A DNA stretch of 39,966 nt from Candidatus Woesearchaeota archaeon (GCA_016185845.1 JACPMV010000054.1:1-39966), one strand, 5' to 3'. Numbered from the stretch's first letter, positions 15,271-23,279 are shown. The notes: generated from the letters alone by a model not told the origin. Program-made: numbers and translations.

Positions 15271-15648
15271 TTATTTCTCCAAAAGCTTCTGCCTAAATTT
15301 ATCATCCATGTTGAGTTCCGTTATCATCAGGTTTGATGGGTTTATAGGTATCATTTTTTTTGTGCCGTCTTTTTTTGTGTATTCTATGCCGCTTACAAAA
15401 ACCCTGGTCCTTCCAAGCTCTACTCTTTCGACCTTACCTTCATGTTTTTTGAAATTGCCGTGTATAACTTTAACCTTGTCCCCTTTTTTCAGGGCAATAC
15501 TCCTTTTTTTGTATTTATTCCTCAATTCTTTTGACAGGTGCGAGCCTGCCAGCTTCTGCTTTATGTGAAGAGGCGCATTGAACCTGTACTTTCTCTGCTT
15601 GCTCTGCTTCCTGCTCGATTTCCATGAAATTGAAAACTTTTTTTTCAT
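15271..15648 (-). CDS. rpl24: Ribosomal protein uL24
   Basis: A 125-residue rRNA assembly initiator. The archaeal/eukaryotic N-terminus (SSRKQSKQRKYRFNAPLHIK, then KLAGSHLSKELRNKYKKRSI) is followed by the KOW motif KGDKVKVIHGNFKKHEGKVE. It lies between uL14 and eS4 with one- to two-base gaps. Confidence 0.95.
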   Translation of the reverse strand: MKKKFSISWKSSRKQSKQRKYRFNAPLHIKQKLAGSHLSKELRNKYKKRSIALKKGDKVKVIHGNFKKHEGKVERVELGRTRVFVSGIEYTKKDGTKKMIPINPSNLMITELNMDDKFRQKLLEK

Positions 15649-15649
15649 T

Positions 15650-16051
15650 TTATACCACTATGCTTGCGATTTTTGCGATACCCGGCCATCTTTCACATGC
15701 CTCCTTGGCTATCGCTCCCTTGAAGATTGTGCCTTTTGGGTTTCCCTTATCATCTTTCAGGACAACGGCTGCATTGTCCTCGAATTTTATCCTTGTCCCG
15801 TCAGGCCTCCTGTATTCTTTTTTCTGCCTGACAATGACTGCAAAGACAACCTGCTTCCGCATGTCCGGCTTTCCCCTCTTGACAGCAGCCTGGACCAAAT
15901 CGCCGACTCCGCAGCTTGCAATCCTGCCCTTGACTGTTTTTAATCCAACCACTGTGAAAATCTTGATTGCTTTTGCGCCAGAGTTGTCGCAGGTTTCAAC
16001 TATGCTGTATACCGGCAGCGCCCTTGTGACTCTTGATTTTAACGGCTGCAT
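15650..16051 (-). CDS. rpl14: Ribosomal protein uL14
   Basis: A 133-residue protein of the subunit interface. Conserved segments are ETCDNSGAKAIKIFTVVGLK, then GVGDLVQAAVKRGKPDMRKQ and AVIVRQKKEYRRPDGTRIKF, and the C-terminal AKEACERWPGIAKIASIVV typical of archaea. Length is normal. Confidence 0.96.
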   Translation of the reverse strand: MQPLKSRVTRALPVYSIVETCDNSGAKAIKIFTVVGLKTVKGRIASCGVGDLVQAAVKRGKPDMRKQVVFAVIVRQKKEYRRPDGTRIKFEDNAAVVLKDDKGNPKGTIFKGAIAKEACERWPGIAKIASIVV

Positions 16052-16053
16052 TT

Positions 16054-16482
16054 TTATGCCTCTTTGTCCTGCTCCTTTGCAGGCTCTTTTTCTTTCTCAG
16101 CTACCTTTGCAGCTTCCCGTGCTTCCATCTTTTCCCTGAATCCTTTTTCATGCCCAAATTTCTGGATTATGACGAAGTTTTTTGTCTTGCTCAGGGGCCT
16201 GCATTCGACGACTTTGACTATGTCGCCTTCTTTTACGCTGAGGCATTCCGGGCTGTGGACTTTGAGCTTTGTCCTTCTTTTTTCATATCTTTCATATTTT
16301 GTAATGAAGTGCAGCCTTTGAAATTCTATTACTGCTGTTTTTCTCATTTTTGTAGAGATTACCGTGCCTGTAAGCTGCCTTCCCCTCAAATTCAGCCTGC
16401 CGTGGAATGGGCAGTTTGAGTCGCTGCATTTTTGCTGCGGCGCCTCGTTTGCATACCCCGGATTTCTTGTTGCGCTTTTCAT
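16054..16482 (-). CDS. rps17: Ribosomal protein uS17 with charged C-terminal tail
   Basis: A 142-residue small-subunit protein. The archaeal signature CSDSNCPFHGRLNLRGRQLT precedes the OB fold (GTVISTKMRKTAVIEFQRLH and VKEGDIVKVVECRPLSKTKN). About 30 C-terminal residues are Glu/Lys/Ala-rich (AAKVAEKEKEPAKEQDKEA). In many euryarchaea rnp1 (RNase P p29) precedes this gene; here aIF1 is directly upstream, after a 47-base AT-rich gap. Confidence 0.94.
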   Translation of the reverse strand: MKSATRNPGYANEAPQQKCSDSNCPFHGRLNLRGRQLTGTVISTKMRKTAVIEFQRLHFITKYERYEKRRTKLKVHSPECLSVKEGDIVKVVECRPLSKTKNFVIIQKFGHEKGFREKMEAREAAKVAEKEKEPAKEQDKEA

Positions 16483-16529
16483 TTTATTTTTATTATACTG
16501 CTTGATTGTGCTTTGATTTGATTATATTA

Positions 16530-16838
16530 TTATCTTACCTCTATTGTGCCGGGTGCAAATCCATGATCTATCAGTATTTTTTTGGCTTTTTGCTTGTGCT
16601 CGCCCTGAAGCTCTATCTTGCCTTCTTTCAGTGTGCCGCCGCAGGCCAGCGCCGACTTCAGCCGCCTTGTGAGATCCTTAAGGTCAATCTCTTTTGAATC
16701 TATACCCTCTATAATAGTATAATTCTTGTTGAATTTTTTCCGCTCTATATATACCATTATTTTTTGGCTTTCCTTGGCTATGGTCTCACAAACACACAGC
16801 TCCTTCACCAAGCCGCAAATCTGGCAAATTTTATCCAT
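16530..16838 (-). CDS. Translation initiation factor aIF1 (SUI1)
   Basis: A 102-residue SUI1-domain protein that supports start-codon selection on the small subunit. It has the archaeal Cys-pair N-terminus MDKICQICGLVKELCVCE, then the SUI1 core RRLKSALACGGTLKEGKIEL and the C-terminal KKILIDHGFAPGTIEVR. The start overlaps the uL29 end by eight bases. Location within the S10-spc cluster next to uL29 is conserved in archaea. Confidence 0.94.
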   Translation of the reverse strand: MDKICQICGLVKELCVCETIAKESQKIMVYIERKKFNKNYTIIEGIDSKEIDLKDLTRRLKSALACGGTLKEGKIELQGEHKQKAKKILIDHGFAPGTIEVR

Positions 16839-17073
16839 TCCTTTTTTCTACCTCTTTGCCTTTTATGCTGTTATTTTCTGCGGATTTTTGCTTGTTGTTT
16901 TTTATTGTAAGTATCCTGGCAATAGTCCTTTTCATCTCCCCGATTTTGCCGGGGCTTTTTGGAAGCGTGCCTATCGCTATCTGGGAGTTGATCTTCATCA
17001 GCTCTTTCTTCAGCTCGGCTGACTTACTTTCAAGATCCAGCTCATTCATTATTTTCAGTTCCTTGAATTTCAT
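16831..17073 (-). CDS. rpl29: Ribosomal protein uL29
   Basis: An 80-residue helical protein at the polypeptide exit tunnel. The start MKFKELKIMNELDLESKSAE and core LKKELMKINSQIAIG..KIGEMKRTIARILTI match the family. ATG 17073 gives a 32-base overlap with the 3' end of uS3; a shorter start at 17049 is possible. A basic tail (KGKEVEKRNG) follows. Confidence 0.88.
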   Translation of the reverse strand: MKFKELKIMNELDLESKSAELKKELMKINSQIAIGTLPKSPGKIGEMKRTIARILTIKNNKQKSAENNSIKGKEVEKRNG

Positions 17074-17866
17074 CTTTCTTTTTCCTCTGGGAGATATTTT
17101 CCGTTTCCTTCTCCACAGAAATCTTTGATTTCCGCAGACTTCTCCGTTTTGGCTTGGCTTTTTTTGGCCCGCCTGCACCCTCAGGAGATATTTCTTTTTG
17201 ATCTTGGCCTGACTTGTTGTTTTTTGAAGATTCCGCTTCTCCTGGCTTTATTTCCTCTATGATTGTTTCTTTCCTGTCAATAATCTCAATATCATCAGGC
17301 AGCTTAATGTCCGGGGGCATTATGCTTACTTTAATCCCGATTACCCCTGTCTTCAAATGCGCCTGGGCGTTTGTCTTCCTGACGCTGTTAGCTATGTCGC
17401 CGCATTTCTTCAGATATCCCTGATAAAATCTCCATGACTTTGCCCTGGCGCTTGGCACCTTGCCGCTTACCACTATTTCAATTCCTAAAGCCCCAGCTCT
17501 CATAACTTCAGTCATTATCTTATGGCCTATTGCCTTGAACTTTTGCGAGCCGAATTTTTCAAGCGCATCAACTATTTTTTCCGTGATTATGTTTGAGTCA
17601 AGGCTTGGATTTTCCACTTCGCTTATCTCTACCTGCGGATTTTCCAGCCCAAATCTTTTCTTCAGCGTTTTGGTAAGCTGCTTTATGTTCTGCCCTTTCC
17701 TGCCGACAATCAGCCCGGGCCTTGAAGTAAAGATTATTATTTTTTCTCCAAGGGGGGTCTTGACCATCTTTGTGTGGCTGTGCCCGACATTTTTGAGCGT
17801 CTGTGTTATGTATTCCTCTATCTGGAATTCCTTGATTTTCTGCGCCACGAATTTTCTTTCTATCAT
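17042..17866 (-). CDS. rps3: Ribosomal protein uS3 with long charged C-terminal tail
   Basis: A 274-residue mRNA-entry protein. The N-terminal KH domain contains IVGRKGQNIKQL (GRKG at residues 55-58), and the C-terminal S3 domain contains EVMRAGALGIEIVVSGKVPS, then ARAKSWRFYQGYLKKCG and KTGVIGIKVSIMPPD. After about residue 205 comes a ~70-residue tail rich in Lys, Glu, Ser and Asn, longer than usual. It shares four bases with uL22. Confidence 0.95.
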   Translation of the reverse strand: MIERKFVAQKIKEFQIEEYITQTLKNVGHSHTKMVKTPLGEKIIIFTSRPGLIVGRKGQNIKQLTKTLKKRFGLENPQVEISEVENPSLDSNIITEKIVDALEKFGSQKFKAIGHKIMTEVMRAGALGIEIVVSGKVPSARAKSWRFYQGYLKKCGDIANSVRKTNAQAHLKTGVIGIKVSIMPPDIKLPDDIEIIDRKETIIEEIKPGEAESSKNNKSGQDQKEISPEGAGGPKKAKPKRRSLRKSKISVEKETENISQRKKKDEIQGTENNE

Positions 17867-18333
17867 TTGCCCTGCTTTTGCTTCTTTGCCTGATCGTCTG
17901 TTTTTTTCTCTTCAACAAATATCTCTACGTTTGTCCTTTTCATCTTTCTTCTGGTTTTCCTCCCGTAGTGCCATGCCTTGCCGGCATTGTGGGCGCTTAT
18001 ATGGGATATAATCAAATTTGAAGTGTTAAGCCCCTTGAACTGGGCATTTGCCTCGACAGTCTCTATCAATTGTATAAAATGTTTTGATGCCTTTTCCGGG
18101 TACCTTCCGGGCCCCACTTTCCTTTTGTGCGCCAGGTCAAAATCGTAGCGCCTGAACGGCACTGCCCTTTTTTTGTCTATGACATCCTGAAGCATTTTTT
18201 TTGCAAGGCCTACTTTCTTGTTTTTTATAAACCTGCATATCTCCACGCTGAATTTAAGGGATATCGGCAATGCCATTCCCGCTGCCCTTGCCATATGCTC
18301 CTTTTCATAATTCCTAAAAGTGTATCCTTTCAT
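17863..18333 (-). CDS. rpl22: Ribosomal protein uL22
   Basis: A 156-residue tunnel-lining protein. Key segments are ARAAGMALPISLKFSVEICR, then IKNKKVGLAKKMLQDVIDKK and the RRYDFDLAHKRKVGPGRYPE loop characteristic of archaea. The hairpin segment KGLNTSNLIISHISAHNAGK precedes a basic tail. ATG overlaps uS3 by four bases downstream; uS19 ends two bases before it. Confidence 0.95.
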   Translation of the reverse strand: MKGYTFRNYEKEHMARAAGMALPISLKFSVEICRFIKNKKVGLAKKMLQDVIDKKRAVPFRRYDFDLAHKRKVGPGRYPEKASKHFIQLIETVEANAQFKGLNTSNLIISHISAHNAGKAWHYGRKTRRKMKRTNVEIFVEEKKTDDQAKKQKQGK

Positions 18334-18335
18334 GT

Positions 18336-18719
18336 TTATTTCACCGATAGGCTTGCGCTTGATCTTGTAGCCCCTATGCCCGGAGCGCTGTGCTGCACTT
18401 TCTTTCTTGTTGAAACGAACTCTCCAAGGCGGTGCCCTATCATGTCGGGCTCTATTAAAACCTGCACAAACTCCCTTCCGCTGTAAATTTTGATCATTAT
18501 TCCGGTCATTTCAGGTACAATTATGGCATCCCTGCAGTGGGTCTTGATGATTTTTTTTCCTGATTTTAGTTTTTTGAGCAGGATTTTTTGCTGGTCTGTG
18601 AATCCCCGCTTTAATGACCTTCTCTCCCTGGAAGTCAGCAGCTGCGACAGCTCGCTCATGCTCATTTTTTTGAGCTCTTCAGTTGTTTTTCCCTTGTATG
18701 TAAATTCCTTCTTTGCCAT
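18336..18719 (-). CDS. rps19: Ribosomal protein uS19
   Basis: A 127-residue small-subunit head protein. It begins MAKKEFTYKGKTTEELKKMS, then MSELSQLLTSRERRSLKRGF, and has the conserved C-terminal core MIGHRLGEFVSTRKKVQHSA followed by PGIGATRSSAS. Size and order are normal. Confidence 0.96.
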   Translation of the reverse strand: MAKKEFTYKGKTTEELKKMSMSELSQLLTSRERRSLKRGFTDQQKILLKKLKSGKKIIKTHCRDAIIVPEMTGIMIKIYSGREFVQVLIEPDMIGHRLGEFVSTRKKVQHSAPGIGATRSSASLSVK

Positions 18720-18721
18720 TT

Positions 18722-19441
18722 CTACCTCTTGCGCCTGCCTGTCCTTTTTGGAGCTATCTTGCCGACCTTTCTTCCAGGAGGCGAGTTTCTCGCTGATTGT
18801 GTGGGTATTCCCTTAGCATGCGAACTCCTGCCGCCGAACGGATGGCTGACTGAGTTCATTGAAGTTCCGCTTACATGGGGCCACATCTTGTTCTTTGCTG
18901 TCATTGCAAACCATCTTGTGCCTGCCTTGAGGAATGGCTTTTCTGTCCTTCCGGAACCAGCCAGTACTCCGACAGCTGCCATGCACTCAGGCATGAATGT
19001 CCTTCTCTTGCTGGATGGCAGCTCCACTACTATCCCGTCGTCTGCTTTTGTGATTATTCTTGCGAATACCCCTGATGTCCTCACAAATTTCCCGCCGTCG
19101 CCGGGGTTTGATTCTATGTTATAGATTGATGTTCCTTCAGGGATGCTTTTCAGCGGCAAAATGTTTCCTGATTTTAGCTCGGAATTTTCGCCAATCTCAA
19201 TCTGATCCCCTGCCCTTATTCCTTCAGGCGCCTGAAGCAGGCCAGATTCCCCGCTGCTGTACTTCAGCTCCATCAATGGCGCGCTGTGGCCGCTGCTGTG
19301 AACAATGTCCAAGACTTGGGCTGTTATCTGCTTGCCTGATTCATATCTGCCGAAGCCTGCCTTTCCCCTGTACTTGAAGCTTGGCGCCCTATACCTTGGG
19401 CTTCCTTTTCCCCTCTTCTGCTGTATTAAGCTTTTTCCCAT
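18722..19441 (-). CDS. rpl2: Ribosomal protein uL2
   Basis: A 239-residue protein near the peptidyl transferase centre. Archaeal landmarks are IQQKRGKGSPRYRAPSFKYR near the start, LPLKSIPEGTSIYNIESNPG and GKFVRTSGVFARIITKADDG in the middle, and WPHVSGTSMNSVSHPFGGRS near the end. Most family members read MNPVDHPHGG at that last site; here it is MNSVSHPFGG, keeping the first His but changing its neighbours. Confidence 0.96.
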   Translation of the reverse strand: MGKSLIQQKRGKGSPRYRAPSFKYRGKAGFGRYESGKQITAQVLDIVHSSGHSAPLMELKYSSGESGLLQAPEGIRAGDQIEIGENSELKSGNILPLKSIPEGTSIYNIESNPGDGGKFVRTSGVFARIITKADDGIVVELPSSKRRTFMPECMAAVGVLAGSGRTEKPFLKAGTRWFAMTAKNKMWPHVSGTSMNSVSHPFGGRSSHAKGIPTQSARNSPPGRKVGKIAPKRTGRRKR

Positions 19442-19454
19442 AGTTTATCACTCT

Positions 19455-19715
19455 TTACATCAAACCCATTTGGGTTGCAATATCTATTGCGGGATTTTTT
19501 GCTGAAAATTTGATATAAGCCCTCTTCTCGCCGTCCTGGCTGACAAAAGTGTTTACGCTTGTGACTTCTACTTTGAACATCTGCTCTATTGCCTTCTTGA
19601 TTTCTTTTTTTGCTGCTTTTTTATTCACAACAAATATGAGCTTGTTCTCTGATTCCATCAGCCTTATTGATTTTTCGGTCGACAGCGGATATTTTATAAT
19701 ATCGTATTGGTCCAT
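19455..19715 (-). CDS. rpl23: Ribosomal protein uL23
   Basis: An 86-residue protein at the tunnel exit, where SRP and SecY dock. The sequence runs YDIIKYPLSTEKSIRLMESE, then NKLIFVVNKKAAKKEIKKAI and EQMFKVEVTSVNTFVSQDGE, ending in KRAYIKFSAKNPAIDIATQM. Length is normal for archaea. Confidence 0.96.
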   Translation of the reverse strand: MDQYDIIKYPLSTEKSIRLMESENKLIFVVNKKAAKKEIKKAIEQMFKVEVTSVNTFVSQDGEKRAYIKFSAKNPAIDIATQMGLM

Positions 19716-19716
19716 T

Positions 19717-20523
19717 TTATTTGAACATTCCCTCTTTTTCCAATGCGCTGATTGCTGCGCTTGTCCATAAAGTCAGCCTTCCAGGCCTGCCTCCCGGCGC
19801 GAGCAACTCGGCGTTTAGGTTTTTAACTTCAATTATATCTATCCCAGGTATGTTTGCGACTGCTTTCCCGAGCCCGCTGTTTTTTGAAACCACTATCAGC
19901 GGACCTTTGCTTGATTTATATTTTCTGCCGCGGGACTTCCCTTTTCCTGCCCGTATATGCTTATTGTCAATTCTCTGCAGCTCTTCATTCAACCCCATCT
20001 TCTCAAATGACTGCAGTACTTTTTTTGTTTTGTCAAGTGATTCAAATTTTTCATCAAGCACAAACGGGTAGCTGTCCGGCGCAAGGTGGCCCCTTTCTGC
20101 AACAGCTTCCTTCAGCATGGTTGCCGATATTGCGCTCCTTATTGCCTTTAAGTTTTCTTTGCTGTTTATCTTTTTCCACCATATTTTCTGCGGCTTTGGC
20201 GGGTGAGCCCTTCTGCCGCCGACCATTCCAGGAGCAAATGCGCCTACCCAGTTCATTCTTGTTCCCCTTCTTGTCATGATTTTTCTCGGAACTCTTGAAA
20301 TCCCTATTCCATAAGATCCCCTGTAATTTTTTCTTCTTCTTGAAAGCTTGGCAGATGCCCTTTTGCCTGCTGTTTTTGCCGCAGCATACGGCTGCCTCTT
20401 GTGGCTTTGGATTGTTAATACTGCCCGGTGTATGATGTCGGGCCTGATTTCTTCTTGAAATTGGTTTGGCAAAACCAATTCCCCAGCCTTATTGCCCGAC
20501 ATATCTAAAATTGCGACTTTCAT
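19717..20523 (-). CDS. rpl4: Ribosomal protein uL4
   Basis: A 268-residue tunnel protein. Landmarks are VLPNQFQEEIRPDIIHRAVL, the basic loop RKNYRGSYGIGISRVPRKIM and AFAPGMVGGRRAHPPKPQKI, and the C-terminal nucleotide-binding-like fold ending VKNLNAELLAPGGRPGRLTL. uL4 also autoregulates ribosomal operons in some organisms. It follows uL3 after one base. Confidence 0.96.
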   Translation of the reverse strand: MKVAILDMSGNKAGELVLPNQFQEEIRPDIIHRAVLTIQSHKRQPYAAAKTAGKRASAKLSRRRKNYRGSYGIGISRVPRKIMTRRGTRMNWVGAFAPGMVGGRRAHPPKPQKIWWKKINSKENLKAIRSAISATMLKEAVAERGHLAPDSYPFVLDEKFESLDKTKKVLQSFEKMGLNEELQRIDNKHIRAGKGKSRGRKYKSSKGPLIVVSKNSGLGKAVANIPGIDIIEVKNLNAELLAPGGRPGRLTLWTSAAISALEKEGMFK

Positions 20524-20524
20524 T

Positions 20525-21499
20525 TTATCTTCCCTGCTTTGATTCCAGGCTGGTGTATGTTATTTGAGGCGCTTCTAAAATTCCTTTTTTTGGCCTGGTT
20601 GGCTCTGTTAATTTTATCAACCTTTTTGACGTGCCACCCAATGATCCTTTAATCAGAAGGTATGTGTTTTTAACAGCGCCGTAATTCAATGATCCGCCTT
20701 TAACGTTTATTTCTTCGGGCTTGCTGCCAATTTTTATAATCTGCTTGTTGTATTCTGTCCTTAAGTGATATCCCATTTTGCCGGCGTGGGCTGTTCTCCA
20801 CATTATATGCCCCTGGGCGCGCCATGCACCCAATGAGCCCGGGTTTCTTCTGCTTTTTTCTGACTTGTGGTGCCTTAAAGTAACTCCAAATCTCCTTACC
20901 GGCCCCTGAAATCCCTTGCCGGTTGTGATGGAGTGAGCATCAAACTTCTGCCCTTCCTTGAATACTTCGCTTACGCTTATCTCCTTTCCGAGCTTTTCTT
21001 TTGCATACGCAAGCTGCTGCTCTTTTGCCCCACCCAATGCAATTTCAAATGTGTCCGGTATTTTCTTGCCGATTGCAGTAAGCTTTGGCTGGGTGCAGCA
21101 TAAAATTCTTATAAAATCAAAATCAGATGGTTCTTTGCCTCTGCTTTTTTTCGGCGGTGTAATTTTTTTTTCCAGTTCCTTGTCCGGGCTGTCGGAAGTT
21201 ATTTGAGAAATGAGCTTTGATCCGTTCATTATTTTTTTGTAAAACATTATAGAATAAATTTTTATTGGGGGGCATTCAACAACAGTTACCGGACAAAAAA
21301 TATCCGTGCCTTTTGTCAGCGAATTCTGGCGGTTGTCCGTTACCAGCAGATGTGTCATGCCTACCTTATATCCTGCAAACCCAAGCGGCTTTATGTTTTT
21401 GCTTGGTTGCCATTTCCTTATGCGGACGCGGCTATCCCTGGCCCTGACTCTAGGCCAAAACTGCATACTTCCTGCTCTCGGGCTTCTTGTTCTTGGCAT
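20525..21499 (-). CDS. rpl3: Ribosomal protein uL3 (first gene of the cluster)
   Basis: A 324-residue assembly-initiating protein. Landmarks are PRAGSMQFWPRVRARDSRVR at the N-terminus, GFAGYKVGMTHLLVTDN, and the central extension HSITTGKGFQGPVRRFGVTL followed by RRNPGSLGAWRAQGHIMWRT. It ends in a typical archaeal PTRPKKGILEAPQITYTSLE. It is the first gene of the leftward cluster; the promoter lies in the region to its right. Confidence 0.96.
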   Translation of the reverse strand: MPRTRSPRAGSMQFWPRVRARDSRVRIRKWQPSKNIKPLGFAGYKVGMTHLLVTDNRQNSLTKGTDIFCPVTVVECPPIKIYSIMFYKKIMNGSKLISQITSDSPDKELEKKITPPKKSRGKEPSDFDFIRILCCTQPKLTAIGKKIPDTFEIALGGAKEQQLAYAKEKLGKEISVSEVFKEGQKFDAHSITTGKGFQGPVRRFGVTLRHHKSEKSRRNPGSLGAWRAQGHIMWRTAHAGKMGYHLRTEYNKQIIKIGSKPEEINVKGGSLNYGAVKNTYLLIKGSLGGTSKRLIKLTEPTRPKKGILEAPQITYTSLESKQGR

Positions 21500-21666
21500 T
21501 TTTTATTTTATTTTTGTTGTTTAGCAAACGAACAGCGATTGCTGTCTCTGTATTTGTTTAGCATGTAAAAAAACCTTTTTATGACGCCTTTTATAGAAAA
21601 CAGTTTGGAACTGTACTGAAAAGGCAGTCTTTTCAGGCTTTGAACACTTATTATTATATAAACCTA
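21500..21666 (-). promoter_or_regulatory. promoter/leader region of the ribosomal cluster with hairpins and direct repeats
   Basis: On the minus strand a strong TATA box (GGTTTATATAATAATAAG, about 21649-21666) points toward uL3; a second candidate lies at 21586-21600. Between them and the uL3 ATG are three perfect hairpins: 8-bp arms CTGAAAAG/CTTTTCAG (21616-21636), 6-bp arms ACAGTT/AACTGT (21600-21614) and 5-bp arms ACAGC/GCTGT (21532-21545). A 10-base direct repeat TTGTTTAGCA occurs at 21517-21526 and 21554-21563. These could be operators or a leader bound by a ribosomal protein. Confidence 0.5.
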
Positions 21667-22073
21667 ATTTTTCAGGGATGATTGTATATTTATAAAGGTT
21701 GTGGTAAAAATTTGGCGTGTTTGGGTAAAATTTCCATTGTGATTGGGCGTCTGTTGTGCATAAATTGATTGTTTGTTTTTTTTGTGTTTCGTTTTTTTAT
21801 TTTAATAAAAATGATTATTATGTTTTTGGAGTGGTGTTGTGTTTTTATGGTTCGTTTGTTTTTTTGATATTAAATGTGTGGATGCGTCCTTGGTTTCCTT
21901 TGGAGGTTTTTTGTTTTTTTGTGGTTGTTTTTTATTATATATAATATATTTACTATATAGAAAATATATATATAATATACTAACAACAACATAACTACAA
22001 AGTTCCATAGGAAATGGTGGGGTGGGTTAAATAAAGAAAATATTTAAATACCTCCACTTCATCTGGAAAAATC
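21667..22073. other. predicted replication origin (oriC) beside orc1/cdc6
   Basis: This 400-base region has no supported gene. It holds sites resembling origin recognition boxes (ORBs): GTTCCATAGGAAATGGTGGG with GTG following at 22002-22024 (plus), and CTCCAAAGGAAACCAAGGAC on the minus strand at about 21886-21905. Weaker ones are ACAATGGAAA (minus, near 21730-21740) and ATGGAAAAGGGGT at the orc1 start. A nearly pure A+T tract (about 21931-21980) between the two best sites could be the unwinding element. Flanking genes diverge from here. Archaeal origins commonly lie next to orc1/cdc6; the exact boundaries are inferred. Confidence 0.65.
22038..22050 (+). promoter_or_regulatory. TATA box of orc1/cdc6
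   Basis: AAATATTTAAATA is centred about 28 bases before ATG 22074, so the transcript probably begins at the start codon. It lies between the ORB-like site at 22002 and the weaker one at the gene start, so Orc1 binding could repress its own promoter. Confidence 0.5.
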
Positions 22074-23279
22074 ATGGAAAAGGGGTTGGGTGTGTTTTTT
22101 GAGGCGTTTCTGAATAAAGAGAGTGTATTTTTTGATAAAAAAGCTCTGCAGTCTTCTTATATCCCTGAAACAATACTCCATAGGGAAGACCAGGTAAAAC
22201 AGATTGCTAATATTCTTGCCCCAGCTTTGCGCGGCGACAAGCCATCAAATCTTTTTGTTTATGGAAAAACCGGCGCCGGAAAAACGCTAGCTATAAGATA
22301 CACAACACAAAAATTGACAGAAATTGCTGAAAGGGAATCAATACCCCTAAAAACAATATATGTAAATTGCAAGCTAAAGCGAAGCGCAGACACAGAATAC
22401 AGGCTCATCGCGCAGCTTGCCAGAGAGCTTGGAAAATCAATACCGCCGACGGGGCTTCCGACAGAGGAAGTTTATAAATCATTCTTCAAGGCTCTGAACA
22501 GGCAAAACCAAAATTATATCCTGATTCTTGACGAGATTGACCAGCTCGTTGACAAGACCGGAGACAACGCGCTTTATAATTTAACAAGGATAAACGAGGA
22601 GCAGACAGAATCGCAGATCAGCATCATAGGGATATCCAACAATTTGATGTTTGTTGACGGATTGGATCCGAGAGTCAGGTCCTCTTTATCAGAAGAAGAA
22701 ATATTATTTCCGCCTTACAACGCGCTGCAATTACAGGCAATACTCAAGCAAAGGGCAGAAACGTCTTTCAAAAAAGACGCGATTGAGCAGGGAGTTATTG
22801 AAAAATGCGCAGCATACGCAGCCAGGGACCATGGAGATGCAAGGAGGGCTTTGGAACTATTGCGAGTTGCTGGCGAGATTGCCGACAGGAAAAACTCAGA
22901 TAAAATCACAATAGAGCACATAGACCTTGCGGAGCAGAAAATTGACAGGGACAGGATAATAGACATAACATCGACGCAGCCAAAACAATACCAACTGGTG
23001 CTTTACTCAATTATTTCCTCGCAGACGCAAAAAAACACCAACATCTTCACAGGAGAGGTGTATGAACTATACAAGTCTTTATGCAGCAAAACAAACATAA
23101 ATATACTCACTCAAAGAAGGGTGTCGGATATTATTTCTGAATTTGATATGCTCGGCATGGTTAACGCAAAAGTAATCTCAAAAGGGAGATATGGCAGGAC
23201 AAGAAACATCTCAATAGAAATTCCGGAAAATCTGCTTCCAAGGATAAAAAGCATGCTGGAAGACAGCATAAGGGTGTAG
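22074..23279 (+). CDS. cdc6: Origin recognition/initiator protein Orc1/Cdc6
   Basis: A 401-residue AAA+ initiator that binds ORB sites and loads MCM. Walker A is VYGKTGAGKTLA (near residue 65), Walker B LILDEIDQLVD, sensor 1 IIGISNN, and sensor 2/arginine region HGDARRALELLRVAGEIA. The C-terminal ~90 residues are a winged-helix domain (RRVSDIISEFDMLGMVNAKV). It begins the rightward orc1-DP1-DP2 run next to the predicted origin, as in Thermococcales. Confidence 0.95.
   Translation: MEKGLGVFFEAFLNKESVFFDKKALQSSYIPETILHREDQVKQIANILAPALRGDKPSNLFVYGKTGAGKTLAIRYTTQKLTEIAERESIPLKTIYVNCKLKRSADTEYRLIAQLARELGKSIPPTGLPTEEVYKSFFKALNRQNQNYILILDEIDQLVDKTGDNALYNLTRINEEQTESQISIIGISNNLMFVDGLDPRVRSSLSEEEILFPPYNALQLQAILKQRAETSFKKDAIEQGVIEKCAAYAARDHGDARRALELLRVAGEIADRKNSDKITIEHIDLAEQKIDRDRIIDITSTQPKQYQLVLYSIISSQTQKNTNIFTGEVYELYKSLCSKTNINILTQRRVSDIISEFDMLGMVNAKVISKGRYGRTRNISIEIPENLLPRIKSMLEDSIRV

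Noticed and set aside
21756-21944. A 62-codon open frame on the plus strand in the origin region
   Set aside because: It is almost all Phe, Val, Cys and Leu from T/G-rich DNA, has no start signal or relatives that I recognise, and lies across ORB-like sites.
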